From assembly GCF_044872765.1 (NCBI RefSeq), contig NZ_CP085253.1, positions 1,364,001 to 1,428,000 of the forward strand: DNA of 64,000 nt, written 5' to 3'. The notes under the pieces are model-generated. The model did no database searches, was not told the origin of the DNA, and saw only the letters and a list, made by a program, of their open reading frames with translations. Source of the DNA: Micrococcus sp023147585 (lineage in GTDB: Bacteria; Actinomycetota; Actinomycetes; Actinomycetales; Micrococcaceae). Shown in pieces: positions 63,450 to 64,000 of the stretch (position 1 is its first letter; each line of letters begins with the position of its first letter). The position numbers and the translations under genes are program-made.

Positions 63450-63582
63450 GGGAGTCCTTCGAGGAGGCGGGATGCGGGAGATCCCGCCGCGGCCGGGCCG
63501 GGCGGGAAGCGGGGTCAACTCTAGTGGCCCGCGCACGACGGCGGCCACGGCGCCGGCCGCGGCACGTCACGCCGCGTGCCGC

Positions 63583-64000
63583 TCACGCGTTCCAGAGGCC
63601 GTACGAGTCCGCGAGGTCGGCGATCTTCTCGGCGCGCTTCAGGCGCGGCAGGTAGGAGCCGTCGCCCACGGCGGCGCCCGCCCTGTGCTTGTCCAGCAGG
63701 TCCTTGGCCCACGAGAGCTCGTCCTCGGACGGAGACAGCGCCCGGTTCACCCAGTCCACCTGGCCGCGGCTGAGCACGAGGCGCCCGGTCATCCCCATCG
63801 AGGCGGTCACGGCGCTGGACTCGCGCACGGAGTCCTCGGCGTCGGCGTTCCCCGGCGGGCCGTCGATCGCGCCGGGCAGCCGTCCCACGCGCGAGGCGAT
63901 CACCATGCGGGAGCGCGCGTAGGCCATGGCCAGCGGGTCCTCGCCCACGCCCACGTCCTTGCGGAAGTCGTTGACGCCGAACGCGAGGCGGAACGTCCCC
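63583..64000 (-). CDS. HpcH/HpaI aldolase/CitE-like lyase, C-terminal part
   Basis: The gene enters from the right edge; about 139 residues are visible. The segment FGVNDFRKDVGVGEDPLAMA, then ARSRMVIASRVGRLPGAIDG is typical of CitE-like acyl-CoA lyases (citramalyl- or malyl-CoA lyase type), and GMTGRLVLSRGQVDWVNRAL near the end is the usual swivelling C-terminal helix region. The N-terminal catalytic arginine and metal ligands are outside the window. It could join malyl-CoA or citramalyl-CoA chemistry to the glyoxylate genes nearby, but that is inference. Confidence 0.85.
   Translation of the reverse strand, partial: GTFRLAFGVNDFRKDVGVGEDPLAMAYARSRMVIASRVGRLPGAIDGPPGNADAEDSVRESSAVTASMGMTGRLVLSRGQVDWVNRALSPSEDELSWAKDLLDKHRAGAAVGDGSYLPRLKRAEKIADLADSYGLWNA

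Noticed and set aside
59427..63524. Open frame of 1365 codons on the plus strand
   Set aside because: It overlaps ald in another frame and pdxT, the DUF559-like gene and pdxS in antisense; no domain is recognisable and composition is that of a shadow.

Overview
The window is chromosomal DNA of a very GC-rich actinobacterium. Third codon positions are almost all G or C, GTG starts are common, and genes often overlap by 4 nt (GTGA/ATGA). The gene content (RamB next to aceA, an LldR/LutABC/LctP lactate locus, pdxS/pdxT, ald with an Lrp regulator) fits the Micrococcaceae, and a Micrococcus- or Kocuria-like host is the best guess. That assignment is an inference, since no rRNA is present. No intact insertion sequence, CRISPR array or rRNA was seen. 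There is one tRNA gene, tRNA-Ala(CGC).

Left part (1-15.9 kb), housekeeping and transport: the end of a substrate-binding protein with its two-domain permease and ATPase (probably thiamine, possibly iron); a TetR regulator; an RNase H-domain protein; an alanine/sodium symporter; an APC amino-acid permease; a fatty-acid block (thiolase remnant, acyl-CoA synthetase, acyl-CoA dehydrogenase, enoyl-CoA hydratase); a BASS-family transporter; and an FAD-linked glycolate/lactate-type dehydrogenase. Next to the last lie a fragment of a second enoyl-CoA hydratase and a small basic protein.

Accessory region (about 15.9-31 kb). The stretch 16-24 kb is visibly AT-richer and looks like a decaying defence island: a single-chain nuclease/N6-adenine methylase, an OLD-type ATPase/TOPRIM nuclease overlapping a minimal UvrD-like helicase (a Gabija-like pair), and a broken MmeI-like methylase. 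A permease/alcohol dehydrogenase/PucR-type regulator cassette follows. It is bracketed by two copies of a 62-bp sequence that contains the start of an hsdM gene. Beyond it lie an hsdM stub and a hipBA toxin-antitoxin pair with three operators spaced exactly 61 bp apart, enclosed by two copies of a 78-bp hairpin repeat.

Middle (31-46 kb): a PNPOx-like protein, a DUF1540 cysteine-rich protein, a Tat-exported PhoD phosphatase, membrane and lipoprotein genes, an SQR-like flavoprotein coupled to a WcbI-like protein, and a cluster of five glycosyltransferase genes for a surface glycan, ending at tRNA-Ala.

Right part (46-64 kb), central carbon: lutABC and lctP diverge from an intergenic region with two LldR-type operators, and the GntR regulator follows lctP. 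Beside it lie two gene fragments abutting head to head (a glycosyltransferase and an aminoglycoside-phosphotransferase-like C-terminus). Then come the glyoxylate shunt (RamB regulator, aceA, aceB) between two DUF456 paralogues, Lrp/ald, pdxT and pdxS separated by a DUF559-like nuclease gene bracketed by palindromes, and the 3' end of a CitE-like lyase. Together these genes point to growth on lactate, acetate, fatty acids and amino acids.
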